This document shows positions 16,047 through 22,331 of a stretch of DNA of 24,667 bases, piece after piece (position 1 is the stretch's first letter; each line of letters starts with the position of its first letter). The stretch lies in NCBI GenBank assembly GCA_023433585.1, contig JAEZCL010000301.1, forward strand, positions 1 through 24,667. The letters are read 5' to 3'. Both the position numbers and the translations under genes were made by a program. The notes beneath the pieces were generated by a model that did not search any database, was not told the DNA's origin, and saw only the letters and a program-made list of their open reading frames with translations. The stretch is from Pseudomonadota bacterium (lineage in GTDB: Bacteria > Pseudomonadota > Alphaproteobacteria > Caulobacterales > Caulobacteraceae).

Positions 16047-16128
16047 CGACGCTTTCGAGCGTCTTGCCCTTCCTGGGCGTTTCCTCCCTATAGACTTTCC
16101 AACCGCGCCTTCGGGCGCGGTTTTTTTT
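16047..16128 (+). ncRNA. small RNA of the ar8/MmgR (suhB, RF00519-like) type
   Basis: An RNA of about 82 nt is predicted with three stem-loops. The first is GACGCT/AGCGTC (16048-16063), the second is GCCC/GGGC (16066-16078), and the third is the terminator hairpin (16101-16122). Between stems two and three lies an unpaired C/U-rich stretch containing the exact 10-mer TTTCCTCCCT (16080-16089). From memory, that 10-mer is the conserved core of the alphaproteobacterial ar8 family, whose member MmgR limits polyhydroxybutyrate accumulation in Sinorhizobium. The core is complementary to Shine-Dalgarno sequences, so it likely acts by pairing with mRNAs. Promoter and terminator frame it well. Family membership is recalled, not searched. 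Confidence 0.72.
16101..16128 (+). terminator. intrinsic terminator of the small RNA
   Basis: AACCGCGCC (16101-16109) pairs with GGCGCGGTT (16114-16122) around a TTCG loop, and the T-run continues without break to 16128 (eight Ts from 16121). It is a very strong Rho-independent terminator. It lies just beyond the stop of the convergent amidohydrolase-like gene. Confidence 0.93.
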
Positions 16129-16138
16129 GATCCGTCAC

Positions 16139-17035
16139 CTATTCGGCCGCCTCGGCCGGCCCCCTCAGCCCGGACCAGTCATGAGCGGCCAGGGCGGCGA
16201 TGACGCGGTCCAGGATGCGCCGGGTCGCCCGATGATGCGGCCCGGGCTCCAGCGTCGCCTCGTCCAGATAGAGCGCCCGGTTCACCTCCACCTGCACGGC
16301 GTGGAAGCCTTCCTGGGGCCGCCCCCACGCCTGGGTCGACCAGCCCCCCGCATAGGGCCGGTTCAGGCCCACGCGCCAGCCCGCCTGCTCGAACAGCCCG
16401 CGCAGCAGCCGCGTCGCTTCGGCCGCGCAGGCTGCCCCATGTCGGTCGCCCAGCACCACATCCACGCCGCGCACGCCCACGCGCCCGTCGCCCACCGCGC
16501 GCGACGGCATGGAATGCCAGTCGATCAGCAACGCATGCCCGAACCGGTCCCGCGCTCGGTCCATCAAGGCCGCCAGGGCTTCATGATAGGGCCTGTGAAC
16601 CCGCGCCACCCGATCCCTCGCCTCATCCAGACCCAGGGGATGGTCGCGGATCTCGCGGCCGTCTCCCGTCAGCCGGGGAATGACGCCGAAGCCGGCCGCC
16701 ACGCGCGGCGAACCGCTCCCCTTCGCCGCGCCCTCGATCAGCCGAGGGTCCAGTTCCGCCGGATCGCGGTTCAGGTCCACATAGGCGCGGCCCAGCCGTG
16801 CGGCGATCAATGGAACGCCCCGCTCCGGCCCCGCAGCGACCATCCGGTCCATCATCACGTCCTCGGCGCTGCGCAGCGACAGGGCCGCCAGCCCGGCGCG
16901 CGCGCCCAGGTCGTCGGGATAGACGCTGCCCGAATGGGGCGAGGCGAACACCAGAGGGGTCACGGGCGGACGCGCCGGCGTCAGGGCCTCGGCCGGCGTG
17001 ATGGTGAAAACGGGCGGCGTCATGGCCTCCGGCAT
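16139..17035 (-). CDS. N-formylglutamate amidohydrolase family protein (HutG-like)
   Basis: About 298 aa. The family blocks are present in order: SPHSGSVYP near the N-terminus, a YVDLNRDPAELD stretch, IDWHSMPSR (metal-binding His) in the middle, and LNRPYAGGW with EVNRALYLDE toward the end. Family members hydrolyse N-formylglutamate in histidine breakdown, but many alphaproteobacterial copies stand outside hut operons, as here, so the substrate is uncertain. Three Met codons are possible starts (17071, 17035, 17023). The 17023 ATG has GGAGG only 2 nt upstream, which is too close, so 17035 is chosen with modest confidence. It is divergent from cpdR, a linkage I recall from Caulobacter relatives. 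Confidence 0.85.
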   Translation of the reverse strand: MPEAMTPPVFTITPAEALTPARPPVTPLVFASPHSGSVYPDDLGARAGLAALSLRSAEDVMMDRMVAAGPERGVPLIAARLGRAYVDLNRDPAELDPRLIEGAAKGSGSPRVAAGFGVIPRLTGDGREIRDHPLGLDEARDRVARVHRPYHEALAALMDRARDRFGHALLIDWHSMPSRAVGDGRVGVRGVDVVLGDRHGAACAAEATRLLRGLFEQAGWRVGLNRPYAGGWSTQAWGRPQEGFHAVQVEVNRALYLDEATLEPGPHHRATRRILDRVIAALAAHDWSGLRGPAEAAE

Positions 17036-17162
17036 AGACCATTTTCCGGTTTCGGACGGGGCGAATATCACCCGCCTGTGGATGACACGAACGCCTTCAT
17101 CGGCGGTTTACCGTCCGGGGCTATGGTGAAGGTCGGCTGCAACGGGGCGTCACGAGACGAGA

Positions 17163-17519
17163 ATGGCGAGAATCCTTCTGGCGGAAGATGATGAATCCCT
17201 GCGCGGATTCCTCGGTCGGGCCCTGGAACGCGCGGGTCACGACGTCACGTCGTGCGAAAACGGCGACGACGCCATCGACGCGCTCGAAGACGGTCCCTGG
17301 GATCTGCTGCTGACCGACATCGTCATGCCCGGCGCCGACGGCATCGAGGTGGCGCGCATCGCCGCCAACCGCCAGCCGGGCCTTCGCATCATGTTCATCA
17401 CCGGCTTCGCCGCCGTCGCCCTCACCGCCGCCCAGTCGGCGCCCCAGGCCAAGGTCCTGTCCAAGCCCGTGCACCTGCGCGATCTGGTCGCCGAGGTGGA
17501 CCGCATGGTTGCGGCCTGA
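17163..17519 (+). CDS. cpdR: single-domain response regulator CpdR
   Basis: A 118-aa stand-alone receiver domain. Asp9-Asp10 and the phospho-acceptor Asp52 (LLTDIVMPG) are intact, with the switch Thr/Ser in MFITGFAAVAL and Lys in VLSKPVHLRDL. The ITGFAAVAL and SKPxHLRDLVxEVDRM blocks match CpdR of Caulobacter. There the unphosphorylated form primes the ClpXP protease for degradation of cell-cycle proteins, and the CckA-ChpT phosphorelay switches it off. The protein has no output domain, as expected. It lies divergent from the HutG-like gene and just upstream of tRNA-Val. The start ATG at 17163 is the only sensible one. Confidence 0.93.
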   Translation: MARILLAEDDESLRGFLGRALERAGHDVTSCENGDDAIDALEDGPWDLLLTDIVMPGADGIEVARIAANRQPGLRIMFITGFAAVALTAAQSAPQAKVLSKPVHLRDLVAEVDRMVAA

Positions 17520-17534
17520 GCGCCACATTGCCTC

Positions 17535-17564
17535 TTGCGAGGCGAAACCCGCGCAGGCTATAGA
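17535..17564 (+). promoter_or_regulatory. promoter of tRNA-Val
   Basis: TTGCGA (17535-17540) and TATAGA (17559-17564) are 18 nt apart. The extended -10 GGCTATAGAC agrees with the GCTANAxC type of Caulobacterales promoters. Transcription would begin near 17571. A perfect hairpin, CCCCCGG (17578-17584) with CCGGGGG (17589-17595), then lies in the tRNA 5' leader and may guide processing, or may serve as the end of cpdR mRNA. Confidence 0.6.
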
Positions 17565-17605
17565 CCACGCCTTCCCGCCCCCGGCGCACCGGGGGCCGTC
17601 AAGGC

Positions 17606-17680
17606 GGACGCGTAGCTCAGCGGGAGAGCACTTCGTTGACATCGAAGGGGTCACAGGTTCAATCCCTGTCGCGTCCACCA
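17606..17680 (+). tRNA. tRNA-Val (anticodon GAC)
   Basis: A complete cloverleaf: acceptor stem GGACGCG (17606-17612) with CGCGTCC (17670-17676), D stem GCTC/GAGC, anticodon stem CTTCG/CGAAG around loop TTGACAT with anticodon GAC at 17638-17640, and T stem ACAGG/CCTGT around TTCAATC. The 3' CCA is encoded (17678-17680). It reads GUC and GUU valine codons. Confidence 0.98.
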
Positions 17681-17690
17681 TTCTTCGTCT

Positions 17691-17720
17691 GCGCATAGCC
17701 GCCACACCAACCCTATGCGC
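17691..17720. repeat. 8-bp inverted repeat downstream of tRNA-Val
   Basis: GCGCATAG (17691-17698) and CTATGCGC (17713-17720) are perfect inverses around a 14-nt loop, starting 10 nt after the tRNA CCA. No T-run follows. It may be a processing or termination hairpin for the tRNA transcript, or an operator for the respiratory operon. Confidence 0.4.
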
Positions 17721-17889
17721 GGTTCCGGTTCGAGACGGCGGCCTCTCTCGTTCATCATTCCTTCCGGAAAGTTTGCGGATCGAACGGCGGGCGTTGCGCG
17801 CGGCCGACAGGATTCGGCCCTCCCGGCTTTCCTCCTGCGACCTTTAATCCCTCGACCGATCAGGGGTCGGTTCATTAAAAGCAGTTTCC

Positions 17890-17912
17890 GAGATGCCGTT
17901 TTAGAGCATCGG
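17890..17912. promoter_or_regulatory. NsrR-like operator candidate upstream of the cco operon
   Basis: GATGC (17892-17896) and GCATC (17906-17910) are perfect inverses with a 9-nt centre that contains GTTTTAGA. The half-sites and spacing coincide with the GATGC-N9-GCATC frame of the NsrR consensus (two AANATGCATTT-type arms around one base). The AT-rich inner arms are poorly kept: by my count 12 of 20 defined positions match. It lies directly upstream of an operon whose second gene is an Rrf2/NsrR-like remnant. It could instead be a leader hairpin. Confidence 0.4.
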
Positions 17913-17922
17913 TTCGAGAACC
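17911..17922. promoter_or_regulatory. palindrome abutting the start of the 4-TM gene
   Basis: GGTTCGAGAACC (5-bp arms, 2-nt centre) ends on the base before the ATG at 17923 and occupies the place where a Shine-Dalgarno would be expected. It overlaps the NsrR-like site by 2 nt. It could bind a regulator or fold in the leader RNA. Confidence 0.35.
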
Positions 17923-18414
17923 ATGTCGATCGGTCTTCAGAAACAGCCGCGCCCAGCCGGATCTGGCCAGGGCTTCGAGGCCCGCATTCTGCTGATTCCG
18001 GCCGTGCTGTGGCTGGGTGTGCTGATCGGTGCCTCGTTCCTGGCGACGCCGGTGAAGTTCCAGGCGCCGTCGCTGGATCTGCCCACGGCGCTGGATGTGG
18101 GGCGGGTGACTTTTGCGCTGCTGTCCAGGGTCGAATGGGGTCTTTGGGCGCTGGTGGCGTTCGCCGCCGCCTTGTCGCGAACGCGGGCCGGCGGGTGGAC
18201 CCTGGTGATTGTCCTGGCCGTCATCCTGATGGTTCAGAGCGTCTGGCTGCTGCCCGTTCTGGACGAGCGGATCGGGCGGATCATCGCCGGAGAGGCGCCG
18301 CCGCCCAGCGCGCATCACCTGATCTATGTCATCGCCGAGGGCCTCAAGGCGCTAGGACTCATCCTGCTGTCCGCCGTCGCCTTCCGGTCAGGCTCGCCGG
18401 GGGCGCGCGCCTGA
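17923..18414 (+). CDS. 4-TM membrane protein of unknown function, cco-linked
   Basis: A 163-aa protein with four predicted helices: about 21-43 (LLIPAVLWLGVLIGASFLATP), 62-85, 89-108 (TLVIVLAVILMVQSVWLLP) and 132-156. Notable motifs are FLATPVKFQAPSL after helix 1, a Glu in helix 2 (SRVEWGLWAL) and SAHHLIYVIAEGLK before helix 4. I recall similar proteins beside Rrf2/NsrR-type regulators but cannot name a family. No good Shine-Dalgarno precedes the ATG; a palindrome sits there instead. The stop (TGATG) overlaps the start of the Rrf2 remnant by one base, so the two once formed a coupled pair. It is the first gene of the respiratory operon. Confidence 0.72.
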   Translation: MSIGLQKQPRPAGSGQGFEARILLIPAVLWLGVLIGASFLATPVKFQAPSLDLPTALDVGRVTFALLSRVEWGLWALVAFAAALSRTRAGGWTLVIVLAVILMVQSVWLLPVLDERIGRIIAGEAPPPSAHHLIYVIAEGLKALGLILLSAVAFRSGSPGARA

Positions 18415-18642
18415 TGCGGATGACCTATCACACCGAACTATGCGCTGCGGATGCTGCTCCATCTGGTGATCCAGCCGGGCGAGACCTGCACCGTCATCGC
18501 CCCGGCCTGTCAGCTCAAGAGCTTGATGGCGCAGGCGCTGGGCGCCTATCTGGCGGTGCTGAACGCCTACACCCTGGCCGACCTCGTCGAGAACAGGACC
18601 AAACTGGCCGCTCTGCTCCGCATGGAGGCGCAGGCGGCATGA
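18414..18642 (+). pseudogene. decayed Rrf2-family (NsrR-like) regulator
   Basis: The first codons read MRMTYHTE, the usual Rrf2 start. One extra base (C at 18438) shifts the frame; in the next frame the sequence continues as YALRMLLHLVIQPGETCTV, the usual first helix. The sequence then jumps straight to VIAPACQLKSLMAQALGAYL and a normal C-terminal helix ending at the stop at 18642. Intact Rrf2 proteins are about 140-150 aa; about 75 residues, covering the winged-helix DNA-binding part and the first cluster Cys, are missing. Two Cys of the Fe-S region remain, spaced C-x6-C instead of the usual C-x5-C. A short 63-aa frame from ATG 18451 is open but could not bind DNA as Rrf2 does. Its start overlaps the 4-TM gene stop by one base. 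Confidence 0.82.
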
Positions 18643-18661
18643 TGAGAAAAGGGGAAGCCGT

Positions 18662-20329
18662 ATGATCGCGGCGCTGACGACATCCGAGCGCCAACTGGCG
18701 CTGTTGCTGCTGGGTCTGCTGGCGGCCTGCGGCCTGGCCATGGCGGGGTTCGGCGGACAGGCCGGCGACCTCATGAGCGTTCACGGCCTCATCGTCGTGG
18801 CGGCCTGCGTGGCGCTGATCTTCCCGCTCATCCTGCGCTACCTGGCGCCGGAGCCTTCCGCAGAACGGCTGAAACAGTATTACGACGACCCGACCAAGGT
18901 CGGCATCGTCCTGGCGATGATCTGGGCGGTGGTCGGCATGGGCGTGGGGGCCTGGGTCTCGGCGCTGCTGGCCTGGCCGGACCTGACGTTCGACGCCGCC
19001 TGGGCCAGCTTCGGCAGGTTGCGGCCGGTGCATACCTCGGGCGTGATCTTCGGCTTCGGCGGCAATGCGCTGATCGCCACCTCCTTCCACGTGCTGCAAC
19101 GCACCTCGCGGGCGCGCCTGCCGGATCAGCTCAGCCCGTGGTTCGTGCTGCTGGGCTACAACCTGTTCTGCGTGCTGGCGGCCAGCGGCTATCTGATGGG
19201 GATCACACAGTCCAAGGAATACGCCGAGCCGGAATGGTACGCCGACATCTGGCTGACCATCGTCTGGGTGGTCTATTTCCTGATCTACATCCGCACGCTC
19301 CAGCGCCGGAAAGAGCCGCACATCTATGTGGCCAACTGGTACTATATGGCCTTCATCCTGGTGGTGGCGGTGCTGCACATCGTCAACAATCTGGCGGTGC
19401 CGATCTCGCTGGCCCAGGCCAAGAGCTATTCGCTGTTCTCGGGCGTCCAGGACGCCATGACCCAGTGGTGGTACGGCCACAACGCGGTGGCCTTCTTCCT
19501 GACCGCCGGCTTCCTGGGGATGATGTACTACTACCTGCCCAAGCGGGCGGACCGGCCGCTCTTCTCGTATCGGCTGTCGATCATCGGCTTCTGGGGCATC
19601 ACCTTCATGTACATGTGGGCGGGCTCGCACCACCTGCATTACACTGCCCTGCCGCAGTGGGTTCAGACCCTGGGGATGACCTTCTCGGTGGTGCTGCTGG
19701 TGCCGTCCTGGGCCTCGGCGGGCAACGCCCTGGCGACGCTGAACGGGGCCTGGGCCAAGGTGCGCGACGACGCCACGCTCAGGTTCATGATGGTGGCGGC
19801 GGTGTTCTACGGCCTCTCCACCTTCGAGGGCTCGTTCATGGCCATCCGGGCGGTGAACTCCCTTAGCCACTACACCGACTGGACCGTGGGCCACGTCCAC
19901 GCCGGGGCGCTGGGCTGGGTGGCGATGATAACCTTCGGCTCGTTCTACGCCCTGGTGCCGTGGATGTGGAAACAGAAGCAGATGTATTCCCCGCGCCTGG
20001 TCGAGGTGCACTTCTGGCTCGCCCTGATCGGGACCCTCATCTACGTCTTCGCCATGTGGAACTCGGGCGTCATCCAGGGCCTGATGTGGCGCACCTACAA
20101 TGACAGCGGCACCCTCGCCTACTCCTTCATCGAGAGCATGCAGGCGATGCACCCCTATTACATCGCGCGCACCGTCGGCGGGCTGTTCTTCCTGACCGGC
20201 GCGGTGGTGGGCGCCTGGAACATCCTGATGACCATTCGCATGGCGCGCCGGTCGCAGGCGCATGAATCCGCCGGACGCGACGTGCCTGAACTGCAACCCG
20301 CCGGCTCGGCGCTCCAGCCGGGAGAATGA
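18662..20329 (+). CDS. ccoN: cbb3-type cytochrome c oxidase subunit I
   Basis: A 555-aa catalytic subunit of the high-affinity cbb3 oxidase, with many membrane helices. Haem and copper ligands are present: RPVHTSGVIFGFGG (His124, low-spin haem b), AVLHIVNNL, WWYGHNAVAF (CuB His and the nearby Tyr), GSHHLHYTALP (paired CuB His) and VGHVHAGALGW (two haem His). It is about 80 residues longer than the roughly 475-aa Pseudomonas form because of an extra N-terminal helix region, common in alphaproteobacterial CcoN. The ATG at 18662 follows GGGGAAG. Only 3 nt separate its stop from ccoO. It reduces O2 to water and pumps protons under low oxygen. I found no convincing FNR/FixK box upstream. Confidence 0.98.
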   Translation: MIAALTTSERQLALLLLGLLAACGLAMAGFGGQAGDLMSVHGLIVVAACVALIFPLILRYLAPEPSAERLKQYYDDPTKVGIVLAMIWAVVGMGVGAWVSALLAWPDLTFDAAWASFGRLRPVHTSGVIFGFGGNALIATSFHVLQRTSRARLPDQLSPWFVLLGYNLFCVLAASGYLMGITQSKEYAEPEWYADIWLTIVWVVYFLIYIRTLQRRKEPHIYVANWYYMAFILVVAVLHIVNNLAVPISLAQAKSYSLFSGVQDAMTQWWYGHNAVAFFLTAGFLGMMYYYLPKRADRPLFSYRLSIIGFWGITFMYMWAGSHHLHYTALPQWVQTLGMTFSVVLLVPSWASAGNALATLNGAWAKVRDDATLRFMMVAAVFYGLSTFEGSFMAIRAVNSLSHYTDWTVGHVHAGALGWVAMITFGSFYALVPWMWKQKQMYSPRLVEVHFWLALIGTLIYVFAMWNSGVIQGLMWRTYNDSGTLAYSFIESMQAMHPYYIARTVGGLFFLTGAVVGAWNILMTIRMARRSQAHESAGRDVPELQPAGSALQPGE

Positions 20330-20332
20330 TCC

Positions 20333-21064
20333 ATGCCTAATTTCCACAGGAAACTGGAACGCAGCGCCATCGGCTTCGTCCTGGCCATCATCGGCGTCTC
20401 GGCCATCGGCGGCCTGGTGGAGATCGCGCCGCTGTTCACCATCGACGAAACGGTCGAAACCGCGCCGGACATGCGCGTGTACACGCCCCTGGAGCTGAGC
20501 GGGCGCAACATCTACATCCGCGAGGGCTGCTACGCCTGTCACTCGCAGATGATCCGCACCCTGCGCGACGAGGTGGAGCGCTACGGCCCCTATTCGCTGG
20601 CGGTGGAGTCCCAGTACGACCACCCGATGCTGTGGGGGTCCAAGCGCACGGGGCCTGACCTGGCGCGCGTGGGCGGCAAATATTCGGACGACTGGCATGT
20701 GGCGCACCTGGTCAATCCGCGCGACGTTGTCCCCGAATCCGTGATGCCGCGATACGCCTGGCTCGAGCGCAACACCCTGCGCACCAGCGACCTGGATCGG
20801 CACCTGCGAGCCCAGCGCGCAGTGGGAGTTCCCTACACCGAGGACATGATCGTCAACGCCTCGGCCGACGCCTATGGCCAGGCCAACCCGGACAGCGAGG
20901 CGGCCAGCGGCGTGCGGGCGCGCTATGGCGGCGAAACCAATGTGCGGGCCTTTGACGGCGATCCGGGCCGGCTGACGGAGATGGACGCCATCGTGGCTTA
21001 TCTCCAGGTCCTGGGCCGCCTGACCGACGCGGCCCACGCCCCCGCCGAATCCGCGAGGAACTGA
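20333..21064 (+). CDS. ccoO: cbb3-type cytochrome c oxidase subunit II (mono-haem)
   Basis: A 243-aa membrane-anchored mono-haem cytochrome c that passes electrons to CcoN. One N-terminal helix (about 12-32) anchors it, and the periplasmic domain carries the haem motif CYACH at residues 66-70. The likely axial Met is in VPESVMPRYAWL. The blocks YGPYSLAVESQYDHPMLWGSKRTGPDL and DMDAIVAYLQ-like MDAIVAYLQVLG are typical of CcoO. Length is normal. It lies between ccoN (3-nt gap) and ccoQ (4-nt gap). Confidence 0.97.
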   Translation: MPNFHRKLERSAIGFVLAIIGVSAIGGLVEIAPLFTIDETVETAPDMRVYTPLELSGRNIYIREGCYACHSQMIRTLRDEVERYGPYSLAVESQYDHPMLWGSKRTGPDLARVGGKYSDDWHVAHLVNPRDVVPESVMPRYAWLERNTLRTSDLDRHLRAQRAVGVPYTEDMIVNASADAYGQANPDSEAASGVRARYGGETNVRAFDGDPGRLTEMDAIVAYLQVLGRLTDAAHAPAESARN

Positions 21065-21068
21065 GGCC

Positions 21069-21239
21069 ATGGGATTCGATCATCAGGCTTTGGTCGCCTT
21101 CGCCAAGAGCTGGGGGCTGTTCTACCTGATCGGCATGGCGGTCATCGTGCTGATCTACGCCCTGTGGCCATCGAACCGAAAGCGGTTCGACCGCGCCAAA
21201 CACAGCATTCTGGATGAAGACGATCGGCCGAAGGAGTAA
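21069..21239 (+). CDS. ccoQ: cbb3-type oxidase subunit CcoQ/FixQ
   Basis: A 56-aa single-helix protein. The helix (about residues 17-33, LFYLIGMAVIVLIYALW) is followed by PSNRKRFDRAKHSIL and an acidic tail, the normal CcoQ pattern, in which the conserved WP-N-R-x-F-D-x-A motif sits at the membrane exit. It helps assemble or stabilise the oxidase. It sits in the canonical place between ccoO and ccoP; AAGGAG at its 3' end serves as the ccoP ribosome binding site. Confidence 0.93.
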   Translation: MGFDHQALVAFAKSWGLFYLIGMAVIVLIYALWPSNRKRFDRAKHSILDEDDRPKE

Positions 21240-21242
21240 CCG

Positions 21243-22121
21243 ATGGACCCGCAGGAAAAGGATCCGGTGACCGGCCGCAAGACCACCGGTCACGAATGGA
21301 ACGGCATCAAGGAGCTGAACACGCCGATTCCGCGCGTCGTCCTGGCCTTTCTGGCCGTCACGATTCTATTCGCGGTCGTCTATTGGGTGCTGATGCCGGC
21401 CTGGCCGACGGGGCGCAGCTACACCAAGGGGCTGCGCGGGCATGACGACCGGGCGGAGGTGATGCAGCAGGTGCATGCTGCGGCGGCCGAGCGCGCGGTC
21501 TGGTCGGACAAGATCGTGCAGGCGTCCTTCGACGACATCGTCGCCGACGATGTGCTGATGAACCATGTGATGGACACCGGCAGCACCCTGTTCGCCGACA
21601 ATTGCGCGGTCTGTCACGGGGTGGACGGGCGCGGCGGGCCGGGCTTTCCCGACCTGGCGGCCGGCGTCTGGCTGTGGGGCGGCGATCCGGACACCCTGGC
21701 CGAGACCATCCGCGTGGGCATCAACTCGGGCCATCCCGAGACGCGCAATTCCGAGATGCTGGGCTTCGGCCAGATCGGCGTGCTGAACCGCGAGCAGGTG
21801 CGCGCCGCCGGCGCCTATGTCCGCAGCCTGTCCGGCGGAGCGCTGAACGATGCGGATCGGGCGATGATCGACCTGGGGCTTGAGGTCTATACGGCCAACT
21901 GCGTCGTGTGCCATGGCCAGACCGGGACCGGCGATCCTACCGTGGGGGCGCCGGACCTGACCGACGACGTCTGGCTCCACGGCGGTGACGCCCAGTCGAT
22001 CGTCAACACCATCCACCGGGGACACCAGGGCCACATGCCTCACTGGGAAGACCGCCTGAGCGAAGGCGATATCCGTCTGCTGACCGTCTATGTGCGGGCC
22101 CTGGGCGAGAGGCGCGGATGA
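21243..22121 (+). CDS. ccoP: cbb3-type cytochrome c oxidase subunit III (di-haem)
   Basis: A 292-aa membrane-anchored di-haem cytochrome c, the entry point for electrons from cytochrome c. The opening GHEWNGIKELNTPIPR and the helix at about 31-51 are diagnostic of CcoP. The haem motifs are CAVCH (121-125) and CVVCH (220-224), each with a downstream Met ligand candidate (SEMLGF, HMPHW). Length is normal. AAGGAG lies about 6 nt before the ATG. The stop overlaps the next small gene as ATGA. Confidence 0.97.
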   Translation: MDPQEKDPVTGRKTTGHEWNGIKELNTPIPRVVLAFLAVTILFAVVYWVLMPAWPTGRSYTKGLRGHDDRAEVMQQVHAAAAERAVWSDKIVQASFDDIVADDVLMNHVMDTGSTLFADNCAVCHGVDGRGGPGFPDLAAGVWLWGGDPDTLAETIRVGINSGHPETRNSEMLGFGQIGVLNREQVRAAGAYVRSLSGGALNDADRAMIDLGLEVYTANCVVCHGQTGTGDPTVGAPDLTDDVWLHGGDAQSIVNTIHRGHQGHMPHWEDRLSEGDIRLLTVYVRALGERRG

Positions 22122-22321
22122 CATGGAGAACGTCCAGGGCGATGCTTTCCGGGCGGGCGAGGCGCATCGCCCTCGTCCTGGCGGGGCTGGTCGTCCTGGT
22201 GATCCTGGCGGCCAACGCGCACCTGGTGTGGGTGGCCGTGACGTCGCAACCGGACTGCGTGCCGCATACCCGATCCCCCGGCGCCGACGGCGCCTATCGC
22301 GCCGCCCGCTCGAACTGCTGA
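22118..22321 (+). CDS. small single-helix membrane protein downstream of ccoP
   Basis: A 67-aa protein with one hydrophobic helix (about 17-35, ALVLAGLVVLVILAANAHL) and a short, probably periplasmic tail with two Cys (PDCVPH and the final residues SNC). The ATG overlaps the ccoP stop (ATGA), which supports real translation. I recall similar short proteins with an NAHLVxVAxTSQPxCV core near cco or other alphaproteobacterial respiratory genes, but know no function. It sits where ccoG/ccoH are often found and is far too short to be either. The tail Cys pair could bind copper or form a disulfide; that is speculation. Confidence 0.72.
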   Translation: MTWRTSRAMLSGRARRIALVLAGLVVLVILAANAHLVWVAVTSQPDCVPHTRSPGADGAYRAARSNC

Positions 22322-22331
22322 GGAGGACCTG

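Noticed and set aside
17101..17128. Promoter-like boxes (TTTACC, CTATGG) before cpdR
   Set aside because: The spacing between the boxes is far too short for a standard promoter, so no call was made.
17606..17760. tRNA-Val as an integration site for a mobile island
   Set aside because: No integrase, no direct repeat of the tRNA 3' end and no change of gene character were seen; the downstream genes are core respiratory genes.
17681..17922. FNR/FixK (anaerobox) site for the cco operon
   Set aside because: No TTGAT-N4-ATCAA-like 14-mer was found. TTGCGGATCGAA near 17778 has the wrong spacing.
18515..21070. An 851-codon open frame on the minus strand
   Set aside because: It is antisense to ccoN and ccoO, which are certain. 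The translation is His/Arg/Gln-rich low complexity, a shadow frame.
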